NCBI GenBank assembly: GCA_902806595.1 | Contig: CADCXC010000003.1 | Coordinates: forward strand, 1,364,001 to 1,428,000 | Length of the DNA: 64,000 nt | Direction: 5' to 3' | DNA from: Pyrenopolyporus hunteri | Lineage: Eukaryota; Ascomycota; Sordariomycetes; Xylariales; Hypoxylaceae | Part shown: positions 35,601-45,937 of the stretch, piece after piece | Layout of the letters: each line of letters begins with the position of its first letter | Numbering within the stretch: the first letter of the stretch is position 1 | The notes under the pieces: generated by a model | What the model was told of the DNA's origin: nothing | What the model saw: only the letters and a program-made list of their open reading frames with translations | Databases searched by the model: none | Position numbers and translations under genes: made by a program

Positions 35601-37779
35601 TTATCCAGAGCTTGTGGCGCGGAAGGACGGCGCGCAAGGAGTACAAGAAGATGCGCGAGGAGGCTCGCGACCTCAAGCAGATCTCCTACAAGCTGGAAAA
35701 CAAGGTTGTCGAACTCACGCAGTCTCTGGGTACTATGAAGACCCAGAACAAGAATCTTCTGAGCCAGGTAGAGAACTACGAAAACCAGATCAAATCGTGG
35801 AAGACCCGCCACAATGCTCTGGAGACCCGAACGAAAGAGCTTCAGGCCGAAGCCAACCAGGCTGGTATCGCCGTAGCCAAGCTGCAAGCCATGGAGGAGG
35901 AGATGAAGAAGCTTCAACAGAACTTCGACGAGTCGACCTCGAGCGTCAAACGCATGCAGGAAGAAGAGCGGGAGCTGAAGGAGTCCCTCCGGACGGCGAA
36001 TGCCGAGCTGGAACGCATCAAGCGGGAGAGCACGCTGCACGAAAACGAGAAGATAAACCTGCGGGAGCAATTGGCGCAGATGGCCGAAGAACTGGAGCTA
36101 GCCAAACGATCAGCACCGCTGAACGGAGAGCTCACCAACGGCAACGGCACCGCCCCGCCGCCCAACGGCCTGATCAACCTAGTTTCGTCCAAGAAGCCGA
36201 AGCGTCGCAGCGCCGGTGCGGAACCCAGCGGGATGGACCGCTTCAGCGCCGCGTACAACCCCCGTCCCGTCTCTATGGCCGTTACCAACGCCCGCCCCGG
36301 TGTTGGTTATCTCCCGGCGGCCGATACCATCGAGATGGAATTGGAGAACCTGCTTGCCGACGAGGATGGCTTGAACGAGGAGGTCACGATGGGCTTGATC
36401 AAGAATCTCAAGATTCCTTCTCCCAACACCAACCCCCCGCCTTCGGACAAGGAAGTCCTCTTCCCATCTTATCTTATTAACCTCGTGACGTCCGAGATGT
36501 GGAATAACGGTTTCGTCAAGGAGTCGGAGAGGTTCTTGGCCAACGTCATGCAGTCGATCCAGCAAGAGGTCATGCATTACGACGGGGACGACGCGATCAA
36601 CCCCGGTGCCTTCTGGCTGTCCAACGTGCACGAGATGCTTTCTTTCGTATTTCTTGCCGAGGACTGGTACGAGGCTCAGAAGACGGACAACTACGAGTAC
36701 GACCGTCTGCTGGAGATTGTGAAGCACGACCTCGAGAGCTTAGAGTTCAACATCTATCACACTTGGATGAAGATCCTCAAGAAGAAGCTGCAGAAGATGA
36801 TTATCCCCGCTATCATCGAATCTCAATCCCTTCCCGGCTTCGTTACGAACGAAAGTAACAGATTCCTTGGCAAGCTGTTGGCCACGAACTCGCAGCCGGC
36901 TTACAGCATGGATAACCTCCTGAGCCTGCTGAACAACGTCTTCAGGGCGATGAAGGCTTACTACCTGGAGGACAGCATCATCACCCAGACCGTGACGGAA
37001 CTCCTCAGATTAGTGGGCGTTACCGCCTTTAACGATCTGCTCATGCGAAGGAACTTCCTTTCGTGGAAGCGTGGCTTACAGATCAACTATAACATCACCA
37101 GGATCGAAGAGTGGTGCAAGAGTCACGACATGCCGGAAGGCACCCTACAGCTTGAGCATCTTATGGTAAGTCAACTATTGGCGAACAGATATCATTACCC
37201 TCTCCGAACCGTAGCTAACACACGTTTAGCAAGCGACGAAGCTCCTGCAACTTAAGAAGGCTACCTTGAACGATATCGAGATCATTCAAGATATATGCTG
37301 GATGTAAGTACTAATACCTGGTGTGCGTGTAAGGGGCTTCGTGTGGCTAATTCTATCTCTAGGCTTTCGCCGAACCAAATTCAAAAGTTACTGAACCAGT
37401 ATCTCGTTGCGGATTACGAACAGCCGATCAATGGAGAAATCATGAAGGCTGTAGCATCTAGAGTCACGGAGAAGAGTGATGTTCTCTTGTTGACGGCTGT
37501 CGATATGGACGACAGTGGACCGTATGAGATCGCAGAGCCTCGGGCCATTACCGCTCTAGAAACTTATACCCCGTCCTGTAAGTTCAAAATGATCATTCCT
37601 AAACGAAGCACTGCTGACTTCCAATCTCTACAGGGTTACAAACCCCTCGACTCAAGAGGCTGGCCGAGATAGTTTCCGCTCAGGCCATTGCTCAACAGGA
37701 GAAGATGGAAGCAGGCGAGTATGATGGCGAAGACGGCGAACTCGCCGAGGTTGACGAAGTTGAGGCCGATAATGCGTAG
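32674..37779 (+). CDS. MYO2: Class V myosin heavy chain (Myo2-type)
   Basis: Actin motor for polarised vesicle and organelle transport to the hyphal tip. Seven exons: 32674-32808, 32881-33013, 33084-33273, 33334-37165, 37230-37303, 37363-37577, 37634-37779; 1574 aa, the same length as yeast Myo2. The SH3-like N-terminus and motor head contain P-loop GESGAGKT (168-175), NDNSSRFGK (switch I), DIYGFEHF (switch II) and the actin-binding HYIRCIKPN. Six IQ motifs follow (AATLIQKN, SIIAFQSL, AATTIQRV, SVVLVQAV, AVLLIQRV, KVILIQSL), then coiled coil rich in Glu/Lys/Gln to about residue 1080. A Pro/Asn linker precedes the DIL cargo-binding globular tail. The tail end is acidic. The third intron donor is GTGAAT and the join restores the conserved run into KMIKDARNQT. 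Confidence 0.97.
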
Positions 37780-38922
37780 AACCGCAATATGCGCAACTCG
37801 CGACCGCTTAAAACGCCGCGTCTTCCCTTAAAAGTTAAGATCCACGGAGATCTGGGCGGGTAAGGGAGGGGGAATGTAGTGCGAAATATTTCGGTATAGA
37901 CGGTACCAGGCGAGGGTCGAGACGGATAAGCGAACCGGAGTAGACAAACAAAATGTCACGAGGATGATTTCCGTGACGACCGGGACGAGGCAGAAAGAGC
38001 GGGTTGCACGCTTAATGGATATCGAGGCACGATTGAACACTAGAAGAAGGCTTCACATGATGAACCACGGAACTGGGGGGCGTTCGAAGTTATTCCTGCC
38101 TCTCGCCTCCTCCTGTTTGATGATGATATTAGAACCGGTTCCGTGGGGAGCCAGGAGAGTGTACCAAAAAGAGATGAGACGAGACGAGACGAGAAGCGAC
38201 GAATACTGTAGCATCTAGCTAGGTGTATGGGTTTGTACATGCGACGAAGAGACCCGAATCTTTAGGAGGTAGCGTTCTCTCTCCACATCTAAATTACGAA
38301 TAATGCCCACGATCATTGCAGACGTTTATTTTTATTTTTATAATCTTGCTAAGTGTTCGTTGCTTGGTGCTAGAATTGCCTATATCCCTTCTACTGCGTA
38401 TATGGTAAGTAAGGGGATATTCTGAAGTTAATAAGGGGGGGCGACGTGATTCGACGGGCGCACGTGACCCGGTTTAAAATTCTGCTGAGTGAAGGGTCTT
38501 GGGCTCGCTGTAAGAAATTCTAGGTACGTACCTGCGTAGCATATGAATGAAAATAAAATTTCTGGCATACGACAGTGTAATTAGGATTATTTCCACAAAG
38601 TCTCTGAAATCTTAATCAGAGGAAGATACATTATCCTGATCACATAAACTTTCTGTCTTTTTCATCCTTTTTTTTTTATTTCTCTTCCTACGCGCATCTG
38701 AGTTGGAAGTCGAGGTCCTCACTGACTCGCATCAACCCCAAATCAACCAGGGTCGGCTCTTGAAAAGGGCAAATAAAAAGATAAGGACTCGGAAAGAAGA
38801 ACTTGGCAACCAGGAAATTCTAAAATCAGAAAGAAGAGACTTGAGGAAACAGTGAAGAAGAAAGGAAGGGGAAAGATAAAAAGTAGTGAAGGAGAAGGAA
38901 AAAAGAAAGAAGAAGGGAGAAA
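37780..38922. other. Intergenic spacer, MYO2 to FAP7
   Basis: Contains a short ACGAG pentamer run near 38174-38195 and AT-rich sequence. The last ~120 bp before FAP7 are strongly purine-rich (AAGAAG/GAAAGG), probably leader. No gene seen. Confidence 0.55.
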
Positions 38923-39730
38923 ATGCGTACCGACCCCAACATCATCATCACGGGCACCCCCGGCGTCGGCAAGACGACGCACGCGGAGACGCTGGCGGAG
39001 CGCACGGGCCTGCGCCACGTCTCCGTCAACCAGGTCGTCAAGGACCGGGAGTGCCACGAGGGCTGGGACGAGGAGTTCGGGTGCTGGATTGTGGACGAGG
39101 ACAAGGTGAGTGAGCGGTTCTGTGAATGAATCCTGGGAATCCTTGTGTGGAAGCTTGTTGTTGCGGAGTTTTGCTTTTGTGGAGGATGGTGTGATGGTCG
39201 GGTTGTAAGGGGGGAAGCTCTGGAGAGAGGGAAGATTCAGGGGGTTCGGAATGAGAATACGAATGCTAACCGAGTTAAACAACAGTTACTAGACGCCCTG
39301 GAAGAAGATAACGTCAAGGCCGGCGGCTGCATCATAGACTGGCACGGGTGCGAGATCTTCCCCGAGAGCTGGATCGATCTGGTGGTTGTGCTGCGGGTGG
39401 ACTCGAGCACGCTGTACGACCGGCTGTCCGCGAGGTAACTTACTTTTTCTTTACTTTTCCCCCCTTATCCATCCTCCGGACCCTTCCTATTCTAACACAG
39501 AGCGAAAATGAAGGAAATACCCCGAGGCAAAGCTGCAAGAGAACCTGGACTCGGAAATCATGGAGGTGCTGGTGCAGGAGGCGCGGGAGGCGTACGACAA
39601 GCAGATCGTGGTGGAGCTCACGAGCAACACGACCGAGGAGATGGAGAGCAACGTCGATCGCATCGAGGCGTGGATACGCCAGTGGAAGAAGGACCATGCT
39701 GCGGACGGAGATGAGGATGGTGATGGTTAG
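38923..39730 (+). CDS. FAP7: Adenylate kinase isoenzyme 6 / ribosome assembly factor Fap7
   Basis: Nuclear ATPase/adenylate kinase-like factor that acts with Rps14 in the final 20S-to-18S rRNA maturation. Three exons: 38923-39105, 39286-39434, 39514-39730; 182 aa. P-loop GTPGVGKT occupies residues 11-18, followed by VSVNQVVK and CIIDWHGCEIFPESWIDLVVVLR. The C-terminal part KYPEAKLQENLDSEIMEVL matches the family. The third exon uses acceptor ATGAAG at 39513; the more obvious CACAG 13 nt upstream would run off frame, so this acceptor is decided by homology. Exon 1 is strikingly GC-rich. Lies about 0.8 kb upstream of HAM1 on the same strand, separately transcribed. Confidence 0.92.
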
Positions 39731-40536
39731 GGGGAGGGTTGAGTTTCTACCTACTAGATAGGTAGGTAGGATAGGGGAGGAGGAAAAGGGGACTACCTAT
39801 TTTTCCTGCGTCGCCTTGTCTTGCCTTATTATTTGCCTGGGTATAGGTGAGGGCGGAAGTTTTAAATTTGGTAGTAAAAAGGCGTTCATGAAGTTTCTGT
39901 GAAATGGTGTTGATGATTTATGATTTAGGGGTTCTAACTGCCTGAGATATACAGTATATACAGCACAATGTTACAGTCCAGGTACCACGCCATACTTGAT
40001 ATCTCGGCTTTAAAATCTTATGATCCAGTATACTAGTATAATTAAACTCATTCTTTGTTGACATATCTGCTATTAAAGAAAAAAAAACGAGACTCAGACC
40101 CAAACTCATAGCGATGTCGCCCTGTACTGCTAACCACAATCAATGCTTCATTGGCCCACAGGAGGTTAGGCGCTATACCTAGTCCCGCTCCGCCAATTAA
40201 ATACGCCAAAAAGGTGATCCGAGGCCTGCAGCTCAGCCCCTAAATAAGGTTGCATACCGCCGGTGCGTCACACCGGGCCCTTTTTCACATCTGATAATTT
40301 TCAGCTTCATCTTCGAGACCTTGACCTTAGCATATAAAATAGCAAGCTATCATCTAAACGATACAACGACCTGGAAAGTGAATAAAAAACAGTCAATTCT
40401 CTAATCTCCGTCAAAAAGATATCCTGGAAATACTCACTCCAACTTACCCACGTCTACACTAAACCTCCCAAGTTAAACCCGCAAACCACTCATCCTTTCC
40501 CAGAAGAATACCCAGGCACCAGGAAGGAAGGAGAAG
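39731..40536. other. Intergenic spacer, FAP7 to HAM1
   Basis: Begins with an inverted CTACCTAC / TAGGTAGGTAGG pair (39747-39773) immediately after FAP7, then AT-rich sequence and the HAM1 promoter. No gene seen. Confidence 0.55.
39747..39773. repeat. TACC / TAGG inverted pair
   Basis: CTACCTAC followed after 4 nt by TAGGTAGGTAGG; short stem-loop 17 nt after the FAP7 stop codon, so it would lie in the 3' UTR. Confidence 0.75.
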
Positions 40537-41752
40537 ATGTCAGCCCCCGTGGTCAACTTCATAACGGGCAACGCCAACAAACTGGCCGAGGTGCGCGCGA
40601 TCCTGGAGCCGGCGGGCATCGCGGTGCGCAGCCAGGCGCTGGACCTGCCCGAGGTCCAGGGCTCGCTCGAGGACGTCACGCGCGACAAGTGCCGCGCCGC
40701 CGCCGCCGCCGTCGGGGGCCCCGCCCTCGTCGAGGACACGTGCCTGTGCTTCGATGCGCTGAACGGGCTGCCGGGCCCTTACATGTATGTGCCTTCCTCT
40801 TCCTCTTCCTCTTTCTCTTTTTCTTCCTCCCTTTTCCCGTCCGTCTTGTTAGTCCGCGTTTACGTTGCGCCGACCGGGTTGAGGGAGGTTGTTGGATAGA
40901 CTGAGGTTTATCGGCCTGGGGCGCGTTGGGAGTAGGGATAGAAGTATGGTTGTTGTTCTTAGGAGGGAAACGGGGGCTCTATGGAAAAGGGAGGGAAAGA
41001 AGGTCGGGCAATAAGCGCAGCAAAAGCTGACATCGCTCAAACAGAAAATGGTTCATGCAATCTATCGGCCACACGGGTCTAAATAACCTGCTCGCGGCCT
41101 ACGACGACAAGTCCGCCCAGGCCGTCGCCACTTTCGGCTTCTGCAAGGGGCCCGGCGAGGAGATCCATCTATTTCAGGGACGCACACATGTGAGTTACCC
41201 TGTCTAGTTCTCCTCTGACTTCCTTATCCTATTTAGGTGAGAGGAGGAGAGGATAATGAGTATTGACGAACGAACCCGCTCGACTAACGGCTTGATTCGT
41301 CTCGATAGGGCAAGATCGTACCTCCTAGAGGACCGACGACATTTGGTACGTCTACGGCTGGATTTTTTTTTTCTTGCTCCCCTATTCTACACATATGTAC
41401 ATGGGTGCTCATATATATTACGTCGCCGACTCTTTCCCTTCTTGCCCTTCTATCAGCCTTAAATACCTACGTACTCTGCTACTACAATAGCCAACTAACT
41501 AAAACAGGCTGGGATCCCATATTCGAGTACGACGGGCAGACGTAAGTGTTTCCCTCTCCGGCGTCCCTGCTCCTTTCGTCTGTTACCGGCTGTATAATGG
41601 CTCGGGAGGTAAAGACGATACGTACTAACATCCGCCGCGCTCCCCACAGTTACGCGGAGATGAACAAGGCCGAGAAGAACAGGATCTCGCACCGCTTCAA
41701 GGCGCTCGAGAAGCTGCGAGCGTGGATTGAGAGCGGCGGCTTGAAGGAATAA
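40537..41752 (+). CDS. HAM1: Inosine triphosphate pyrophosphatase Ham1
   Basis: Hydrolyses ITP, dITP and XTP to monophosphates, keeping deaminated purines out of nucleic acids. Five exons: 40537-40784, 41045-41189, 41309-41345, 41508-41541, 41650-41752; 188 aa, the usual length. Signatures are FITGNANKLAEV (residues ~8-19), DLPEVQG, LVEDTCLCFDALNGLPGPY, KWFMQSIG, the nucleotide-binding GWDPIFEYDGQTYAEM assembled from three exons, and ISHRFKALEKLR near the end. Exons 3 and 4 are only 37 and 34 nt. Exon 1 has strong GC bias in third positions like FAP7 exon 1. All conserved residues I know for the family are present. Confidence 0.94.
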
Positions 41753-43127
41753 GACTGCAGCTGGCTGTCTGTACGACGCCTATGGTAGGCCCGCCGGGAC
41801 TAGTTAGAAGTGAAGAATTGGCCTGTCAAAAGAGCAGAAGTAGATTCCGTCTTGGCGTGTTTATCGAACCTATAGCCCCATAGAGCCCTCCTTAGAAGTC
41901 TAGTGTTAAGGCATATCGTGTGATGATGGTGGCTGAAGAGCAGTTTGATGGGGGTGTGAAACTGCTACTGCCACCTCTGAGTGTTTACGAAAGTTACATT
42001 CCTCGTCTTGAGTTATGTCGGGGGTGCCGCTGTTAACGAGGAAGGCCCCGAGAGACCCGGGGCCACCCATCTAGCGGATAGATAGGGGATACCTAGCTCA
42101 GTAGGACCAAGGGTGTATATGTTCCTGGTATGACTGAGGCCACGATGAATCCAATAAAATACTAAAAATTGTGTCGTGTGGCTTGTATTGTGTGCGGCGT
42201 GGTGGTGTAATTCAACACTTAAATGTTCTATTGTTAACACCTCGATATCGATGCTACCCACACCGTAGGTGGTAAATATGTGGGTTGATTGTTATGCCTG
42301 CGCCTATGTGAACCGGCAGTGTGGCACCACTATAGTAAAAAGGGGGGCGAGGTATGGAACCATCGCTGGTTAGCAGCCGGACGCAACCGGAGGAGGATTA
42401 TAGACGATGTATGTTTCGGATACCAAGAGATAAGGGACGCTTCTATAAAGCTACTACTCTATGCATCATGAGAAGACCTCATGTACGGCAATTTGTTAAA
42501 TGGGTAGGTAACATCACCGTAGCCCGTTTGGAATGTCGATTGTCCTGTAGCATTCGAGAGCGCGACGATTACTCCAACCAAGCAAAACCTCGCAAATCAT
42601 GTAGGCTGAGATATTTACATACCTAGGTAGGTAGGTGTGCATCTCGCATGCTGTAAGACACATCTTCGGTCCTCCGTGTCCACCATCTTCGGCCTACCGA
42701 TGTTACTACGTTCGAAATCCCTCCCTCCATTCGTCATTCCCGTAGAGGGAAGGGTGGCTACCCTATATACCTTACACATAACCATCGTTTCGTTAGCCAC
42801 TAAGTCGAACGGCGTTGTGCTCCATGGACATGTTTAATGTTGACCTGAGCCTACCTAACGTGTGATAATATATGATGTAGGTCACACCACCGGATATCTA
42901 AAAAGGGGGGACGGAGCATTTTTTGGTACACGCCTATCGAATATATCGTAGCATTGCTAATGGAATAGATCCCCTGTTTTCGTTCTGCACTACGGATGGG
43001 GACGATATTCATTCAGCCTATTAATAATATATATATCCGTGAAGAATATTGCAATGATTTATTACGAACTATATCTTTAAAATCGCTCTGCCCCCTTTCT
43101 CTCCCCCCTCCCCACCTCGTCGATTAT
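41753..43127. other. Spacer between HAM1 and the Cry/jacalin-like gene
   Basis: Convergent 3' sides, about 1.4 kb. A TAGG tract lies at 42625-42637. Two similar strings, GTAAAAAGGGGGGCGAGG near 42335 and CTAAAAAGGGGGGACGGAG near 42899, occur about 560 bp apart. No gene seen. Confidence 0.5.
42625..42637. repeat. (TAGG)n tract
   Basis: CTAGGTAGGTAGG, three units. Confidence 0.75.
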
Positions 43128-44405
43128 CTACATCTGCGTCTCACTATAAAACCCGACCTTCAGCTGGGTGACCTTGGAACCCCCAGACCTCCCCACGAAG
43201 TAGCCCACGCGGCCATCGCCGGGCGAGAGCGTAGGATTCGTCGAGTAGCCGACCCAGTAATTGTCGTTGACGCCGGGGGGATGGGTCGAGCTCCCGCCGC
43301 ACGGGCCCTGGCCGCGGTTCGTCCGGACCCAGAAGGAGGTGACGTAGGAGCTGATGACGCCGCCCATGACGACGAGATACTCGCCGTCGGCGAGCCGGAT
43401 CTCGTTGAGGCTGCCGCCCTCGCGCCCGCGCAGGCCCGGGCTCGCGTCGCCGTACCACACCTGGATCCCGTCGAGCCAGTCGCCCGCCCAGATGCGGATC
43501 CGCGTGATCCGCCCGTACCGCTCGAAGTACGCCCGGTCGTCGAACGCCGCCCCGGCCTCGCCCAGCCCCTCCCCGATCTTGTACCACGTGAACGCCTTGC
43601 GCGGCGCCGGCACGTACGTGCTACCGGGGAAGAAGGACGCGTACCACCGCCGCCCGGACACGAGCTTCTCCACGTCCTCCCGGAACCTCGTCTCGCAGTC
43701 CGCCAGCCGCCCCTCGTAGTCGGCCCGCGCGTTCAGCTCCTCCCGGGACTTGAGGTACACCTTCGAGTACCCGATGCTCGAGTCCCTGACCTCCATCTTG
43801 ACGTCGAATGTGAGTGGGTTGGGGTGCCAGGGGTACTCGTTCATGGTGATGCAGCTCCTTCGCCACTGCAGAGCCTTCTCGGGAAACCCGCTGACTATCG
43901 AGTCGAGGTTCTCGATCTCCTTCCGGATCATCTCGTAGTCCGCGGCTTGGTTCTTGTTCGGCGCGTCGTAGATACGCTCGTAGTTCACGTATTCGTACCG
44001 TAGGAGGGCGAGCCGGAGCAGGGAGAAAGTGACGATGTAGGGCAGCATGTTGGCGATCGGCTGGAGCTCCGTCCCGTCGTCTGCTTTCATGCTGCCCCTG
44101 ATATACGTCGACGTCGACACCGCTTGGATGAATTTTGACTTGTATTCGTTCTCCGAGCCTGTTGAGGCTACTTCGTCCAGCTCTAGCTTCAGGCCCATGA
44201 GGGAGCTTCGGAAGGCTTCGGTTTTTACCTGGTCCTCAAGCTGGTGTAGCTTTTCGTCGACGTAATCCTTAACTTGATCCAGCAAGGATTGGCCCGCACC
44301 CGGCCATATCGATCCAACAAGCAGAGAAGCAAAAGAACCAACAGCCGGAATATTGGTTAGGCCCGCCTGAAGAAGGCCGAGCATCAGACTGGAGAAGTCA
44401 GGCAT
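43128..44405 (-). CDS. Cry-toxin-like helical domain fused to jacalin-like lectin domain
   Basis: Single exon, 425 aa, no signal peptide. Residues ~18-175 resemble the helical domain of bacterial delta-endotoxins: IPAVGSFASLLVGSIWP, then a predicted amphipathic helix from Leu 41 to Val 79 (DEKLHQLEDQVKTEAFRSSL), and MLPYIVTFSLLRLALLRYEY (120-139), similar to the central hydrophobic helix of Cry domain I. Residues ~180-260 are a linker of unknown fold. Residues ~275-421 look like a jacalin beta-prism: ITRIRIWAGDWLDGIQVWYG, a Gly-rich turn, EIRLADGEYLVVMGG, SFWVRTNRG, VGYFVGRSGGSKVTQLKVGF. Domain II of three-domain Cry toxins is itself a beta-prism, so the order helical-bundle then beta-prism is preserved while a domain III is absent. 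I infer a pore-forming or membrane-active, carbohydrate-binding protein; the target is unknown. The 3' half is visibly more GC-rich than the 5' half. A canonical TATA box lies about 100 bp upstream. It could alternatively be an intracellular lectin of unrelated helical origin. Confidence 0.72.
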   Translation of the reverse strand: MPDFSSLMLGLLQAGLTNIPAVGSFASLLVGSIWPGAGQSLLDQVKDYVDEKLHQLEDQVKTEAFRSSLMGLKLELDEVASTGSENEYKSKFIQAVSTSTYIRGSMKADDGTELQPIANMLPYIVTFSLLRLALLRYEYVNYERIYDAPNKNQAADYEMIRKEIENLDSIVSGFPEKALQWRRSCITMNEYPWHPNPLTFDVKMEVRDSSIGYSKVYLKSREELNARADYEGRLADCETRFREDVEKLVSGRRWYASFFPGSTYVPAPRKAFTWYKIGEGLGEAGAAFDDRAYFERYGRITRIRIWAGDWLDGIQVWYGDASPGLRGREGGSLNEIRLADGEYLVVMGGVISSYVTSFWVRTNRGQGPCGGSSTHPPGVNDNYWVGYSTNPTLSPGDGRVGYFVGRSGGSKVTQLKVGFYSETQM

Positions 44406-44504
44406 TGTGGAGGATGATAAGCAGATTTTGATATAGAAGGGATAAGAGCTTCATGGAACGTGTTGGCTGATGGATGAGAGCGGCGGGTTTAGGGGAGCTG
44501 CCGT

Positions 44505-44513
44505 CTTTTTATA
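44505..44513 (-). promoter_or_regulatory. TATA box of the Cry/jacalin-like gene
   Basis: TATAAAAAG on the minus strand, about 100 bp upstream of the ATG at 44405. It is the clearest TATA box I saw in the window; TATA promoters in fungi are often of regulated rather than constitutive genes. Confidence 0.6.
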
Positions 44514-45646
44514 CCAGCATAATGGGGACTTCTCGTCGTCTCTTGTACCGATCTATAGTGATGGAACTAGCCTCATCTCGAGACGAAGGTAAGAGCTGAT
44601 GCATCATGACAGAGCCACTGTATAGCACTCAAAGCCATTGCGAGATTTTACTCTTACCACGTTACACGGCGACGAATAGGTAAGTGATCGGTAAGAGTTG
44701 CTCTCGAGTAGCCTGGATAGGAAAGATAGCAGCGACGAAGACGCCGACTGATCGCCGCCATTCCTCGGAATTGCAATCTGAAGGGGCTTGTTGTCGGTAG
44801 TGAAAAGATGGTTCAATACCCGTGGGTATAAAGAAGGGCGGTCCGGCGTCTGCTCAACGTATAGGCTATCTTACATAAGTCCATAGCCGCCGGCTAGTTA
44901 TGGGTATGGTGATACTTGCCATAGGGGCTGCTTATGTCTAATGCGAGATATAGCTCTAATATCTGTATCTGAGGTGCTATGGGCTGTTTCAATGTTGAAT
45001 TTGGAAAGGAGTAAGGTAAGCGGTCACACTCGCGTACGCTTTGTTGGTAGCATACCACATAGCATTAGGCATGGTCAGCTTATACTTTCGTATTGATTAC
45101 CTATGCTCTCGGCTTATAACTATGATGTTAATGATTGGGCAACGCGGTAACAGCGCGACTTCGAGAGCTCTATGGTTCTAGATGGGGTTACCATGTAACG
45201 GAGTGGGCACCCGTGTAAGTTGGATTTGATATTGTACGGAGCAAGAGGAGGAATTTAGCAAAAGTTCGATAATATGAATAACTTAAAAGAAGGTAATTCG
45301 GAGTTGTAGTTTCTAGTGATGGTCGTCACTTATAGTTCTAATTACGGGGAGAAGAAGGGAAAGAAGGGAAGTTGGGTTGGGCTTGACTCCAGACTCCCAA
45401 TCCCCTGGGGCTGGGCACGGCGGACCGTTCGAGACCTTATACGCTTCTGCAGCAAGCCGGCTTGGCAACCTCGTGTTACCCTATTTTCGGGGTCTGCCCC
45501 CCCTGCTGCTTGGAGGCTTCAACGCCTGTCGATTCTAGGAAGCATCATGTCTCCAGGGAACATAGGGGAGCTCTAAGAACGAAGCTTATTTCGTCCGTAT
45601 TGACACTCAATACTAGATATGAATTACGGACTATATGGTAAGTCCC

Positions 45647-45662
45647 TAGGTAGGTAGGTAGT
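45647..45662. repeat. (TAGG)n tract
   Basis: CTAGGTAGGTAGGTAG, four units, 3' side of PRP45. Confidence 0.8.
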
Positions 45663-45937
45663 TAACGGTTATGTCGAGAGAAGTCATTGTCTGGTTTCGA
45701 ATAGTCTTAATGAGGGTGTCTAATATAATCCAAATTTTTGGTATGTTTCATCCACTGAGGTTCATAGAAATTGACACTGGCCACCAATTAAAGGGTGAAT
45801 GAAGTAATGCTCCTGATGACGAGGGAAATTACCGGGCTATGAGCACAGCCTGTCTCTTTAAGACTTTCGAGCCGCTTTGTAGATATACAGGTAAGTACAA
45901 GGAAGGGTAGGTGAACGGTCAAGACCGCAATGCCCCT

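Larger units (their letters stand above)
44406..45937. other. Spacer between the Cry/jacalin-like gene and PRP45
   Basis: About 1.5 kb. 45340-45560 is a GC-richer island (with CCCAATCCCCTGGGGCTGGG and CCCCCCCTGCTGCTTGGAGG) inside AT-rich sequence, followed by a TAGG tract at 45647-45662. The island has no convincing protein; it could be a remnant of a transcribed or mobile sequence, but I cannot name it. Confidence 0.5.

Noticed and set aside
35243..36070. 275-codon antisense frame in MYO2
   Set aside because: Leucine-rich shadow of the coiled-coil codons; no homology recognised.
34993..36480. 495-codon open frame overlapping MYO2 in another frame on the same strand
   Set aside because: It lies wholly inside the conserved MYO2 exon 4; its length follows from GC-biased codons of the motor and coiled-coil, and its sequence shows no family resemblance.
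39434..39513. CACAG at 39496-39500 as the FAP7 exon 3 acceptor
   Set aside because: It would put the exon out of frame; ATGAAG at 39508-39513 gives the conserved RKYPEAKLQENL junction.
42996..44003. 335-codon frame antisense to the Cry/jacalin-like gene
   Set aside because: It mirrors the GC-rich 3' half of that gene (Ala/Arg/Pro/Val-rich low-complexity product) and has no independent support.
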